Positions 7,837 through 17,269 of a DNA stretch of 64,000 nt are shown in pieces. Position 1 is the first letter of the stretch. The number at the start of each line of letters is the position of its first letter. The stretch is taken from assembly GCF_000733755.1 (NCBI RefSeq), contig NZ_JPOF01000003.1, positions 1,218,501-1,282,500 on the forward strand. Reading direction: 5' to 3'. Made by a program: the position numbers and the translations under genes. The notes beneath the pieces are model-generated. The model was not told where the DNA came from and did no database searches. It was given only the letters and a program-made list of their open reading frames with translations. The stretch comes from Lachnoclostridium phytofermentans. GTDB taxonomy: Bacteria > Bacillota > Clostridia > Lachnospirales > Lachnospiraceae.

Positions 7837-9165
7837 TTATCGTTCTAAGTTCGCAAATTTTGTAAACTGTGATAACCAAGCAAGTTTTACAGTACCTGTT
7901 GGACCATTTCTTTGTTTACCGATAATAATTTCAGAAATACCAGCATCCTCAGAATCGTGATTATAATAATCATCACGATATATGAACATAACGACATCGG
8001 CATCCTGCTCGATCGCACCAGATTCACGAAGGTCAGATAGCATAGGTCGTTTATCTGGGCGCTGCTCTACAGCACGAGATAGCTGTGATAGTGCAATTAC
8101 CGGACAGTTAACCTCTCTGGCTAGAGCTTTTAAGGAACGGGATATCTCCGAAATTTCTTGTTGTCTGGATTCTGATTTCTTACCGCCTGACATCAACTGA
8201 AGATAATCGATAATAATTAATCCCAGATTATGTTCTAATTTAAATTTTCTACACTTGGAACGCAGCTCTGTGATCGAAATACCTGGTGTGTCATCAATAA
8301 TTAACCCTGACTCACCAACGGTTCTAGCACTCTCCATTAACTTTGCCCAATCCTCGTCGTTTAGCTCACCGCTTCGGATTGCCTGAGAGTCCACTTTAGA
8401 ATTCATAGATAATATACGATTTACAAGCTGGTTCTTCGACATTTCCAAACTAAAAATTGCCGTCGTTATTTTATTTCGAACCGCAACATATTCTGCGATA
8501 TTTAAGACAAATGCAGTCTTACCCATAGAAGGTCTTGCTGCAACCAATATTAAATCCGATGGCTGTAAGCCAGCCATCTTATAATCCAAATCATAAAAAC
8601 CCGTAGCAATTCCTGTTACGCTACCCTTACTCTTAGAAGCTGCCTCAATACTATCCAGCGATTTGATAACAATATCCTTGATGCTGACGAAATCACCAGA
8701 ACTACGGTTTTGAACAATACTAAAGACTTCTTTCTCTGTCTGTTCTAATACCGCATCTACCTTCTCTTTATCAAGATAGCACATGTTGGTGATTCCTTCT
8801 GTTACCTTAATCAAGCGACGCAGTAATGCCTTCTCACTAACGATGGTCGCATAATACTTAACATTCGCAGATGTTGGAACCGAACGGATCAAATCACTGA
8901 TAAACTCTAAGCTACATAATTCAGGAGGTACTTCCTTCTCCTTTAATTTACTCTGTAAGGTAATTAAATCAACAGGTTTTCCTTCCTGAAATAGTTCTAT
9001 CATAGCATCGTATAATACACCATACTGATGCTGATAAAAATCTTCTGCATTCAATATTTCAGAGGCAGTAATAATCGCATCTCGGTCCATAATCATAGAA
9101 CCTATTACCGACTGCTCGGCTTCTGCACTATGCGGTTGAATCTTTTTAATAAATGCCTCATCCAT
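7837..9165 (-). CDS. dnaB: Replicative DNA helicase DnaB/DnaC
   Basis: 442 residues, the usual length. The N-terminal primase-interacting domain begins PHSAEAEQSVIGSMI. The RecA-like domain carries Walker A AARPSMGKTAF, Walker B IIIDYLQLM and a C-terminal arginine-finger region with KQRNGPTG. It is the hexameric helicase that unwinds DNA at the replication fork and binds DnaG primase. It is the last gene of the gdpP-rplI-dnaB operon, 14 bases after rplI, an order common in Firmicutes. Called dnaC in Bacillus subtilis. Confidence 0.96.
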   Translation of the reverse strand: MDEAFIKKIQPHSAEAEQSVIGSMIMDRDAIITASEILNAEDFYQHQYGVLYDAMIELFQEGKPVDLITLQSKLKEKEVPPELCSLEFISDLIRSVPTSANVKYYATIVSEKALLRRLIKVTEGITNMCYLDKEKVDAVLEQTEKEVFSIVQNRSSGDFVSIKDIVIKSLDSIEAASKSKGSVTGIATGFYDLDYKMAGLQPSDLILVAARPSMGKTAFVLNIAEYVAVRNKITTAIFSLEMSKNQLVNRILSMNSKVDSQAIRSGELNDEDWAKLMESARTVGESGLIIDDTPGISITELRSKCRKFKLEHNLGLIIIDYLQLMSGGKKSESRQQEISEISRSLKALAREVNCPVIALSQLSRAVEQRPDKRPMLSDLRESGAIEQDADVVMFIYRDDYYNHDSEDAGISEIIIGKQRNGPTGTVKLAWLSQFTKFANLER

Positions 9166-9179
9166 GGCTGATGCTCTCC

Positions 9180-9626
9180 TTACAGACTATCTACTTTTAC
9201 CTTCAGTTCTGCAGTTACTTTCGGGTGTAGCTTTACCGGTACCGTATAAGTTCCCATATTCTTAATTGGGTCATTTAATACTAGTTTCTTTTTATCAATG
9301 TCATGCCCTAACTGCTCTTTTAAAGCAACTGCGATTTCCTTGGTAGAAACAGAACCAAAGGTTCTTCCACCCTCACCAGATTTAATTTTTAATAAAATGC
9401 TCTTTGACTCAATTTCTTTCGCAAGAGCCTGTGCCTGCTCTAATATTTCTTGAGCGAGCTTCGCTTCCGCCGCTTTTTGCAACTTTAAGTCATTTAAATT
9501 TTTAGGAGTTGCCTCTAACCCTAATTTCTTTGGTAAGATAAAGTTTCTTGCATAACCATCACTTACCTTAACCACTTCACCCTTCTTTCCAAGAGCTTTT
9601 ACATCCTCTAATAATATAACCTGCAT
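9180..9626 (-). CDS. rplI: 50S ribosomal protein L9
   Basis: 148 residues. The N-terminal L9 signature is clear ([21 protein letters not shown], with the [12 protein letters not shown] segment that binds 23S rRNA), followed by the long connecting helix and a C-terminal domain ending in [14 protein letters not shown]. It sits on the large subunit near the L1 stalk and affects reading-frame maintenance. It begins immediately after the gdpP stop codon, so the two are probably translationally coupled. Confidence 0.97.
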   Translation of the reverse strand: MQVILLEDVKALGKKGEVVKVSDGYARNFILPKKLGLEATPKNLNDLKLQKAAEAKLAQEILEQAQALAKEIESKSILLKIKSGEGGRTFGSVSTKEIAVALKEQLGHDIDKKKLVLNDPIKNMGTYTVPVKLHPKVTAELKVKVDSL

Positions 9627-11681
9627 TTATATGTCTCCTTCCTCTGTCATCTTTGTTAATACATCCTTTACTTTCTGCATTGCCTCTGCAAGTGTACAAT
9701 CACTTAGCTGGGCACCGGCTACACTCATATGACCGCCACCTCCTAGTTTTTCCATAACAACTTGAACATTTAATTCATCTATGGAACGTGCGCTAATATA
9801 AATCTTGCCATTAAACTGTGTGAATACAAAAGATGCTTTCATATTATTAATATTAAGAAGTTCATTTGCCACCTGTGCACCAAGAACGGTTGGGCTATCA
9901 ACTCCATCGCTACTACATTCTGCAAATGCATACTTCTCCATAAAAACCTCAGTTGAAGTGATTGCCTCCGCCTTTGTCATATATTCTGGCATTTCTGTAC
10001 GGAATGCTTTTCGTATTCTCGTAACATCAGCACCACTTCGACGAAGGTATGCTGCCGCTTCAAATGTCCTTACACCTGTTTTATTTAAGAAATTATTTGT
10101 ATCAATCATAATACCAGCATACATCGCATCTGCTTCACACTGGCGAAGTTTTAACCCATCTCCAATGTATTGTAACACTTCAGCAACCATCTCACAAGAA
10201 GAGGAAGCATATGGCTCAATATAGGATAATACTGCATTTTCAACAGCTTCTCCGGTCTGACGATGATGATCAAGTATTACAATCGTTTTTGTTAATTCCA
10301 ACAACTCTGGACACTCAGTATAGCTAGGTCTATTTACATCCACAACAATTAACAAGGTATTCATATCAACCGCTTGTATTGCACTGGCACTGTTTAGAAA
10401 CATATCTTCTTCATAATCCGGATTGTTTGTAAACCTTGAAAGAATTGGGCGAACAGAGATTGTAACTTCATTGATTACAATGTGAGCTTTTTTCCCTAAG
10501 GTTTTTGCAATTCGATACATACCAATCGCAGCACCAAAAGAATCTACATCACCAATGGAATGACCCATTATGACGATCTTATCTTTAGCCTCTACAAATT
10601 CTCGTAACGCATGGGCTTTTACTCTTGCTTTTACTCTAGTATTCTTCTCAACAGAAACACTCTTTCCACCATAATATGAGATTTTCTCGCCCTCTTTAAT
10701 AACTGCTTGATCACCACCACGACCTAGAGCAAGATCAATTGCCGCACGTGCAAATTCATAGCCTCTCATATAAGACTCTGCGCTCACTCCAAGCCCCATG
10801 CTTATCGTAACCGACATCTCATTACCGATATTAACACTTCTTACTTCCTCTAAGATTGAGAATCGATTGCTTTGGAGCTGTTGCATATATTTATTCTGGA
10901 ACACAAAAATATACTTGTCTTTTTCAATCTTTTTAATCACTGCATCGATGCTTTGCATATATTTATTTATTTTTCGATCCACAAGCGCTGTTAGTAAGGA
11001 TCTACGAACCTCATCAATACTCTCTAATGCTTCTTCATAATTATCAATATAAAGTAAGCCTATAATTTGACGCTGGTCATGATTTTCTTTCTGTAATGCT
11101 ACAATTTCTGTCTCATTATGAAGGTACATCGCAATTAGGTAAGAGGTGTTTTGTATCGTTGTTTCATCTTCCATATAATAACTATCTTCTTCAAAATCCG
11201 GAATTGAAACTCGGCGTAATACTACCTTATAATTTGCATCCGCATAAGATAAATGTACTTCCACATCCATCTCACTAACCGGTAATATATCGTTCGTAAT
11301 CTCCGGGAAAATATTCGTTATTGCATGTCGTGCTCTACGTTCCGAATGGATAATATCGCAAAATTCATCATTTGCCCAAAGCATCTTTCCAGTACTATCA
11401 ATTACTGCATAAGGAAGTGACAATTCCTTTAATAGCTTACTTTGTACCTGACCATAGTTTGATGCAAAACGTACCATATCACCCATGATACTTGGGCGTT
11501 TCACAAAAAACAACGAAAGTGCTATCACAAAGTACAACACAACAAAGCAAGTCATAACTACACTTGCTTTTCGATCAACCATATATATACAAATATTCAT
11601 AACCACTAATAATGCGGTAAGCAAGAGTGGCCATCTTAAATAAGCTCGTAAGGCTCCATATAATCTTTTTCTATTTCTCAT
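9627..11681 (-). CDS. gdpP: Cyclic-di-AMP phosphodiesterase GdpP
   Basis: 684 residues from the chosen start. Two transmembrane helices (about residues 13-60) are followed by a PAS-like domain, a degenerate GGDEF domain (about 150-300) and a DHH-DHHA1 module. The DHH motifs GHSIGDVDSFGAA and ILDHHR and the DHHA1 motif GGGGHMSVAGA are intact, so hydrolysis of c-di-AMP to pApA is expected. In Firmicutes this controls potassium, osmotic and cell-wall homeostasis. GGGAG precedes the ATG at 11679-11681; a longer frame to 11753 has no ribosome site. Confidence 0.93.
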   Translation of the reverse strand: MRNRKRLYGALRAYLRWPLLLTALLVVMNICIYMVDRKASVVMTCFVVLYFVIALSLFFVKRPSIMGDMVRFASNYGQVQSKLLKELSLPYAVIDSTGKMLWANDEFCDIIHSERRARHAITNIFPEITNDILPVSEMDVEVHLSYADANYKVVLRRVSIPDFEEDSYYMEDETTIQNTSYLIAMYLHNETEIVALQKENHDQRQIIGLLYIDNYEEALESIDEVRRSLLTALVDRKINKYMQSIDAVIKKIEKDKYIFVFQNKYMQQLQSNRFSILEEVRSVNIGNEMSVTISMGLGVSAESYMRGYEFARAAIDLALGRGGDQAVIKEGEKISYYGGKSVSVEKNTRVKARVKAHALREFVEAKDKIVIMGHSIGDVDSFGAAIGMYRIAKTLGKKAHIVINEVTISVRPILSRFTNNPDYEEDMFLNSASAIQAVDMNTLLIVVDVNRPSYTECPELLELTKTIVILDHHRQTGEAVENAVLSYIEPYASSSCEMVAEVLQYIGDGLKLRQCEADAMYAGIMIDTNNFLNKTGVRTFEAAAYLRRSGADVTRIRKAFRTEMPEYMTKAEAITSTEVFMEKYAFAECSSDGVDSPTVLGAQVANELLNINNMKASFVFTQFNGKIYISARSIDELNVQVVMEKLGGGGHMSVAGAQLSDCTLAEAMQKVKDVLTKMTEEGDI

Positions 11682-12114
11682 ATAAACTCCCATCTGCACG
11701 CTTTGGCATACACTACTAAGAGAAAAATTCGTAACTTCCCCCCTATTTTTCATATGCTTTTAGCTAAGGATGTGATATGTATCCCATATTGCAGTTATCC
11801 CTTTGTTTACTGCTGTTAAGATTCATATGACACAAGCTTTAAGACTGCAATTGTATTCTTCATTATATCATCTTAGGCGCGATTAATAAAGCCCCTTTTC
11901 AATTGTAACCCAAATTTCAGTCTCTCGAACTACTTCAATTCACTCTAAAAGTGAGCTTTAATAATAGTATAACCTACCAAAAGAAGAGAAATGAAACAAT
12001 TTATGAAACTTTTATGAAACAGTTTGTTAAATAAATGGAACTATAGCTACCCTTAATTCGTCTAAACCATGTATCTCAACAAAGTTGAAATTACAAAGGA
12101 AAAGGAGAATCATT
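11682..12114. other. Divergent promoter region between gdpP and the lipoprotein pair
   Basis: Contains a minus-strand TGATATAAT extended -10 element (11862-11870) likely for gdpP, and the triple ATGAAAC repeat (11991-12020) ahead of the lipoproteins. The lipoprotein ribosome site AAAGGAG is at 12101-12107. I see no further gene. Confidence 0.5.
11991..12020 (+). promoter_or_regulatory. Three ATGAAAC direct repeats spaced one helical turn
   Basis: ATGAAAC occurs at 11991, 12003 and 12014, giving periods of 12 and 11 bases. Direct repeats at helical-turn spacing are typical binding sites of OmpR/PhoP-type response regulators. They lie about 95 bases before the first lipoprotein start. The regulator is not known. 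Confidence 0.4.
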
Positions 12115-12906
12115 ATGAAAAAATCTTTATGTTTATTACTATCAGCTACCCTAGCTATTAGTATGACCGCTTGCTCTGGAAAAAATGGAGATAGTGACGT
12201 AGAAGCCACCATTACTCCTACCGTAACAGAAGCTCCAACAACGGAACCTACTAGTACGCCAACTGAAGCACCAGTGAATACACCAACTGATGAACCAACC
12301 AAAGAACCGACACAAGAACCGACTACCAAACCAACCATAGAACCTACAAAGGAGCCAACAGCTACCGTACAACCTACAAAAGCCCCGGAAGCTACAAAAG
12401 CTCCTACAAAGACACCAACACCTACAAAGGCACCAAGTAAACCAACCAGTACCCCAAAACCTACCAATAAACCAAAGCCAACTAGTACTCCAAAACCTAC
12501 AAAAGCTCCAACTGCTACCCCAGAAGCTCCCGCAGAAAAGAAAAGCTTAGAAGATATGATGAGTACTATTCTAGACGGAGTTAACCTTCCAATGGTTATG
12601 AATACTACAATTGATGAAAATAATTTTTCCTATTATTTAAATTTGGATGCAATTCCTGGAGCAGAGGGTCTTGCTTCTGACGCTGCCATGATGTCAGTCG
12701 CACATTCTGTAGTTCTTTTACGTGTTCCAAGTGGTAGTGATGTAAAAAGTATAGCAAATGAGGTAAAGGCTAATGCAAATCCAAGGAAATGGATCTGTGT
12801 TGAAGCTGAAAAAGTATCTGTTACTTATAAAGACGATGTTATTTTATTAGTTATGTCAACTGAAGAAGTGGCAGATGCAATTGTAGCTAACTTTGAGAAT
12901 CAATAA
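12115..12906 (+). CDS. Lipoprotein with Thr/Pro/Glu-rich linker and DUF4358-like C-terminal domain
   Basis: 263 residues. A lipoprotein signal peptide ends in the lipobox TAC at about residue 20. Residues 30-140 are a low-complexity linker built of E-P-T, K-P-T and T-K-A-P-T units. The C-terminal domain (about 145-263) ends SVTYKDDVILLVMST and resembles DUF4358 of Clostridia, with moderate confidence. Such linkers span or bind the cell wall. The start follows AAAGGAG at 12101-12107; an upstream in-frame ATG would put basic residues ahead of the signal peptide and lacks a good ribosome site. A paralogue follows. Confidence 0.75.
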   Translation: MKKSLCLLLSATLAISMTACSGKNGDSDVEATITPTVTEAPTTEPTSTPTEAPVNTPTDEPTKEPTQEPTTKPTIEPTKEPTATVQPTKAPEATKAPTKTPTPTKAPSKPTSTPKPTNKPKPTSTPKPTKAPTATPEAPAEKKSLEDMMSTILDGVNLPMVMNTTIDENNFSYYLNLDAIPGAEGLASDAAMMSVAHSVVLLRVPSGSDVKSIANEVKANANPRKWICVEAEKVSVTYKDDVILLVMSTEEVADAIVANFENQ

Positions 12907-12940
12907 AGATCTAACACTCTAAATCCTAAGGAGAATACAA

Positions 12941-13747
12941 ATGAAACGTTCTCACTATTTATTTGCTGTCGCAGTTTTGGCTTTCAGTGTGACTGCTTGT
13001 TCCAATAAGAAGGAAGCTAGTAATGTAGAGCCTTCCAACAATCCTGATGCTACGGTTACCGAAGCACCAATAACCCCCACCATAGAGCCTACATTACCAG
13101 TAGAGAATCCTACTACAGAACCTACTTCTACTATAGAGCCTACAAAAGAAGCGGAGATAACAGTAGAACCTACAAAAGAACCCGAATTAACTACGGAGCC
13201 AACGAAAACCCCAAGTGTTCCATCTTCTACACCAAATCCAACAAGTGCTCCTACTGCAACACCAAAGCCTACAAAAGCTCCTACTTTAACACCGAAACCA
13301 ACGAAAGTTCCTACTAAGCCTCCAAAGCCAACAAAAGCACCCACCCCTACAGTAACCCCTACACCAGAGGTGCAAAAGCAGAGTCTTACCGATATGATGG
13401 ATTCCTTACTAGAAGGTATTGATGAATTACCGATGGTCTCCAATATTGAAATTAATGAAGATAACTTCTCTTATTATTTGTTTATCGATTCCATAAAAGG
13501 CGCTGAAGCACTCGCATCTGATGCTATGATACGTGTAACCCCTCATTCTGTAGTATTACTTCGTGTCCCTGAGGGTGCCGATGTTGAAAGTATAGCAAAG
13601 GATATCAAAGCAAATGCAAATCCAGCAAAATGGATTTGTACTGGAGCCGAGAAAACTTCTGTTACTTACAAAGACGATGTAATTTTATTAGTTATGTCGA
13701 GCGAGGAACTTGTTGATGCAATTGTCGCTAACTTTAATGAATTATAG
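12941..13747 (+). CDS. Lipoprotein paralogue with Thr/Pro linker, tandem duplicate
   Basis: 268 residues, the same layout as the preceding gene: signal peptide with lipobox TAC (about residue 20), E-P-T/K-A-P-T linker (about 35-148), C-terminal domain (about 150-268). The C-terminal domains align without large gaps and share blocks such as DNFSYYL and SVTYKDDVILLVMS, while the linkers differ in repeat order. It begins 34 bases after its neighbour's stop codon, with AAGGAG upstream, so the two form an operon. Function unknown; a surface-exposed envelope role is inferred. Confidence 0.75.
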   Translation: MKRSHYLFAVAVLAFSVTACSNKKEASNVEPSNNPDATVTEAPITPTIEPTLPVENPTTEPTSTIEPTKEAEITVEPTKEPELTTEPTKTPSVPSSTPNPTSAPTATPKPTKAPTLTPKPTKVPTKPPKPTKAPTPTVTPTPEVQKQSLTDMMDSLLEGIDELPMVSNIEINEDNFSYYLFIDSIKGAEALASDAMIRVTPHSVVLLRVPEGADVESIAKDIKANANPAKWICTGAEKTSVTYKDDVILLVMSSEELVDAIVANFNEL

Positions 13748-13830
13748 GTAATACCAGATTATACTTAAAGTCTTTATTATTACTAATTACACTTTGATGT
13801 CTGCGATTGGTTCACCACTCTAATTAATTA

Positions 13831-13890
13831 AAAACGGACAGACTTCTTATCCGCCTTGTACACCTCGGATAATTTAGTCTGTCCGTTTTT
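13831..13890. terminator. Bidirectional terminator between lipoprotein operon and membrane protein
   Basis: AAAACGGACAGACT (13831-13844) pairs with AGTCTGTCCGTTTT, and inside it TTATCCG pairs with CGGATAA. Flanking A and T runs allow use by both converging genes. Confidence 0.85.
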
Positions 13891-13922
13891 ATTTATCTTA
13901 AAGTATTTATTCAATAACTCTT

Positions 13923-14981
13923 TTAAAAGAGCTGTTCCTCTGTTTCCCACTTTGTCTTCGCCTCATTATAACAATACCCTAAAAATGTCTCAAAATCCTT
14001 ATGAAAACATTTTTCTAATTCCTTATCATATCCTACGATCATTTGAGGTTGGGACTCCTGATAGTATAGTAATAATGCCTCTGCATCCACCCTGCAGGCA
14101 TTTATATCTAATTTATTCTTATTGCTGTTAAACGTACGAACTAAGCTTTGTGAATTCTTCCCACTTCTACTAAAATAATATGCCCATACAAAATCACTAT
14201 GATCTACTACGTGCATATAAGCTCCTGTTTGATAAAACGTATACTTTCTTCCAGCAACGATATTCATTCCGATTAGTTTTCCCTTACTGTATTCTAACTC
14301 CAATCCAGAAAGTGTAACCTTACGATTGCTATCTAAAAATTTCTTTATGTATTTATCTGGCTTTCCAATCAGTAGTCCAATCAGTCCGATGATTGCAATA
14401 ATAAGTGCAATTGCAGCTGCACCAGTTAGTATATAAACAATGATAATATCAACACCATTTACTTCTTCATCGAAGATAGCATAGGGTATCGAGTCAGCAA
14501 GTAAATCTCCCTCTGCCAACACCTCATTATAGTATTGTAGTATCTTGCCATCCATCTTCTGAAATGTACCTGTAATTCTCTGGTTCTCATATGAGTATGA
14601 ACCATTATATATTGCATCCATAATTCTTTCTAAACCGTCTTTTTTGCTATTACTAACCTTAATACCATAGATTGCTTGATAATTCGAAGCTTCATCATAA
14701 TAGCTTCCCAAATAACATACACTTTTCGTCGTAGTCACACGCGTCTTTGCATTGGTGCTGGTTTCTTCTGCAAATGTCCCAATTACCCAATCCACGTCTA
14801 GTGTCACATATTTCCCCTCTAAATCTTCCAGATTCCATGCACCCTTTAATTCCACTGGCCCTTTTAGAATAGTAATGATTCCAAATTTACTAGCAATGAG
14901 CATTAAAATGGCTACAACAACACAAATAGCGATCCATTTTAACGTATACTTTCTGTACCTGTATTTCAGTTCTTCTAACAT
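13923..14981 (-). CDS. Membrane protein of unknown function, two helices
   Basis: 352 residues. One transmembrane helix near the N-terminus (about 16-36) and a second at about 186-210 (ILTGAAAIALIIAIIGLIGL) enclose an extracytoplasmic region of about 150 residues. The C-terminal 140 residues are predicted cytoplasmic. I do not recognise a catalytic motif. Similar proteins of this layout occur in Lachnospiraceae, to my recollection. Monocistronic, with a converging terminator on its 3' side. Confidence 0.6.
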   Translation of the reverse strand: MLEELKYRYRKYTLKWIAICVVVAILMLIASKFGIITILKGPVELKGAWNLEDLEGKYVTLDVDWVIGTFAEETSTNAKTRVTTTKSVCYLGSYYDEASNYQAIYGIKVSNSKKDGLERIMDAIYNGSYSYENQRITGTFQKMDGKILQYYNEVLAEGDLLADSIPYAIFDEEVNGVDIIIVYILTGAAAIALIIAIIGLIGLLIGKPDKYIKKFLDSNRKVTLSGLELEYSKGKLIGMNIVAGRKYTFYQTGAYMHVVDHSDFVWAYYFSRSGKNSQSLVRTFNSNKNKLDINACRVDAEALLLYYQESQPQMIVGYDKELEKCFHKDFETFLGYCYNEAKTKWETEEQLF

Positions 14982-15296
14982 GAGGTCCCCCTTTTTGCTG
15001 TAGTGATAGTGTTAACAAGCACTCCTCGAAATATATCGTCATATTTTTGTATTTATTAATTCTTTTTTAATACTATTTTTATTTTTATAACATATGCTTT
15101 ATTTTTGTTACTTATCATATATCTAAGCTAAACTGTTACATCTATATTCTCACACTATACCTATCAAGCGCTAAACTATATCTAAATGATCCGTATGTAG
15201 AATAAAACACCCCACTAAGAAAGAATTCCTTTTCAGTGGGATGTCTCGATTTAAGCTAATTAAACAGGATAGCTCTATCTATCTTTTCATAAATGA
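14982..15296. other. AT-rich intergenic region
   Basis: About 200 bases upstream of the membrane protein gene are very AT-rich and hold no hairpin or gene that I can support. The left part presumably contains that gene's promoter; the right end holds the MATE terminator. Confidence 0.4.
15211..15240 (-). terminator. Terminator of the MATE transporter gene
   Basis: CCCACT pairs with AGTGGG, with an inner GAAAG/CTTTTC pairing. On the minus strand GTGTTTTATT follows. A moderate terminator. Confidence 0.6.
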
Positions 15297-16622
15297 TCAT
15301 TTCTCTTTCTCTACTAGATACCTCCTACTATAAGGAAACTCTACTAAAAGCATCCCTATCCAACCAAGCAAACTTGCAAATGCTACGCCAACCATCCCCA
15401 CCTTTGGCACAAGAAGAAAAACGAATAATACACGAAGTGAAATCTGCGTTATTGTCCCAACCAGTGTGATCTTCATATCCCCCATTCCACGGAAGAATCC
15501 TTGTAAGCCGTTTGTAAATGCAGGCAGCAAGTAGAAAAATGCCATGTACCCCAAATAAGTAGTACCAACCTTGATTAAAGCTTCTTCCTCACCCGAAACA
15601 AAAAGCTTCATAATTGGTGTCTTAAATAATGTAATGACGATGCATATCATTGCCCAGTATAAAACTTCAACAAAAAGACCGTTACTGAGTCCTTTTCGCA
15701 TTCGCTCCTTTTTACCCGCACCCCTATTCTGAGCTACAAAAGTCATCATTGCACTCGCTATGCTTTGCTCTGGCGTAAATGCAAAATCATCGACCCGATT
15801 AACTGCATTAAAAGCCGCCATCGTATCTACCCCAAGAGGATTGATCGCACCTTGGATTAATAGCTTACCAATCGGTTGACAAGATTGTTGTAGTGCAGTT
15901 ATGGAGCCATGTTTTAAAGTTTCTTTCAATAATCTGCGATCAAGTTTTAACTCAGCTCTCTTTAATCGAAGCATGGATACCTTACGATTTACATAGTATA
16001 TACATAATAGGGCAGAAGCTGCCTCTGCAATTATGGTGGTAAGCGCAGAAGTTACTATACCAAAACCAAAGCCCGCAATAAATATCAAATCAAGCAAGCC
16101 ATTTAATATGGATGCAAATGAAAGAAATAGAATTGGGGTTTTCGAATCCCCTACACTTCGAAGTGCTGAAGCAAACGCATTATAAAGGTATGTAAATGGC
16201 ATTCCTAAAAATATAATTTTCAGATAGATAGACGCTTCTCCTATAATATCTTCCGGTACCTTCATAAGCCTAAGTATTCCAGTAGAGCAGAGTACTCCAA
16301 GCATCGTGATAATTACAGAGAAAAATGCCCCGAACAATAATGTTGTAGATAATTCTTTCTTTAAATCCTCATATTTGCCAGCACCAAACAAGTTACTCAT
16401 TAATACCGATGCACCAATACATATTCCGGTGATACCAAGTATCACAATATTCATAATCGGATTTGCTGTACCAACCGCAGCAAGTGCATCCTTTCCAATA
16501 AACCTACCCACGATAATGGAATCCACTGCGTTATAAGTTAATTGAAAGATGTTTCCTAAGATAATTGGGATAGAAAAACTGATTAGTTGTTTCTTGATGT
16601 TTCCTTCGGTTAATTCTTTCAT
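15297..16622 (-). CDS. MATE family efflux transporter
   Basis: 441 residues with about 12 hydrophobic helices, normal for the family. The N-terminal ISFSIPIILGNIFQLTYNAVDSI and VGRFIGKDALAAVG segments are typical of NorM/DinF-type MATE proteins, which export drugs or metabolites using Na+ or H+ gradients. It stands alone between terminators. The substrate cannot be predicted. Confidence 0.9.
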   Translation of the reverse strand: MKELTEGNIKKQLISFSIPIILGNIFQLTYNAVDSIIVGRFIGKDALAAVGTANPIMNIVILGITGICIGASVLMSNLFGAGKYEDLKKELSTTLLFGAFFSVIITMLGVLCSTGILRLMKVPEDIIGEASIYLKIIFLGMPFTYLYNAFASALRSVGDSKTPILFLSFASILNGLLDLIFIAGFGFGIVTSALTTIIAEAASALLCIYYVNRKVSMLRLKRAELKLDRRLLKETLKHGSITALQQSCQPIGKLLIQGAINPLGVDTMAAFNAVNRVDDFAFTPEQSIASAMMTFVAQNRGAGKKERMRKGLSNGLFVEVLYWAMICIVITLFKTPIMKLFVSGEEEALIKVGTTYLGYMAFFYLLPAFTNGLQGFFRGMGDMKITLVGTITQISLRVLFVFLLVPKVGMVGVAFASLLGWIGMLLVEFPYSRRYLVEKEK

Positions 16623-16864
16623 TATGTAACGCCTCTTTCGTTTTTAACCTTCGTTTTATTACCTTCGTTCTCATTGCATTTCCTCATTATAACACTGGAT
16701 GCAGGAAAAATAAATAATAACGTCGCCTATGCTTGTAGTTTATTAAAGAAATACTATTAGATAATCTATATTAGCATTTTTTTGGAGACACTATTTATTG
16801 TTGTATTATAGAAACACAAAGCCTAAAAACTTCAGCTTACATAAAAAGTTTTACTTACACAAAA

Positions 16865-16894
16865 AACCGCTGCATAGTTTCCTATGAAGCGGTT
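16865..16894 (-). terminator. Terminator of the rpsF-ssb-rpsR operon
   Basis: AACCGCTGCATAG pairs with CTATGAAGCGGTT (one mismatch) around TTTC. On the minus strand the stem is followed by TTTTTTG. Confidence 0.85.
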
Positions 16895-16915
16895 CCTTTT
16901 AAATAATATTTTTAA

Positions 16916-17191
16916 TTAATCTAAAGTGTATGGCATTAAAGCGATGTGACGAGCACGCTTAACAGCTACTGTAAGAGCTCTCTGGTGCTTTGCACAGTTT
17001 CCAGTAATTCTTCTAGGAAGGATCTTACCTCTTTCGGAAACGTATCTCTTTAACTTATTTACATCCTTATAATCGATTTCTGTGTGAGTTTTATCTGCAC
17101 AGAAAACACAAACTTTCTTTCTTCTACGGGTCATACGTCTCTTCATTGGAGCGTCGCCCTTATCGCCTTTATCTTGTCTATTAAAAGCCAT
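16916..17191 (-). CDS. rpsR: 30S ribosomal protein S18
   Basis: 91 residues. CVFC and GNCAKHQ supply the cysteines of the zinc-binding (C+) form of S18. The conserved core [20 protein letters not shown] is present. The N-terminal 16 residues are a charged extension. It binds S6 on the small-subunit platform. Third gene of rpsF-ssb-rpsR, 78 bases after ssb, with AAGGAGG before the ATG. Confidence 0.97.
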   Translation of the reverse strand: MAFNRQDKGDKGDAPMKRRMTRRRKKVCVFCADKTHTEIDYKDVNKLKRYVSERGKILPRRITGNCAKHQRALTVAVKRARHIALMPYTLD

Positions 17192-17269
17192 TTTTATTTC
17201 CTCCTTATTCGATACTGTAGACTTTCGCCTACGATTTTGCTCTTACACATATCAGGATTTGTTTGGGTA

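Noticed and set aside
9805-10224. 139-codon frame antisense to gdpP
   Set aside because: Lies fully within a well-supported gene, has no ribosome site and is of low-complexity, Cys/Ser-rich composition.
12027-12467. Gly/Val-rich open frame antisense to the first lipoprotein
   Set aside because: It is a mirror of the Thr/Pro codon repeats on the other strand; long frames opposite such repeats are expected by chance.
12955-13443. Gly/Val-rich open frame antisense to the second lipoprotein
   Set aside because: Same artefact of the repetitive linker as in the first lipoprotein.
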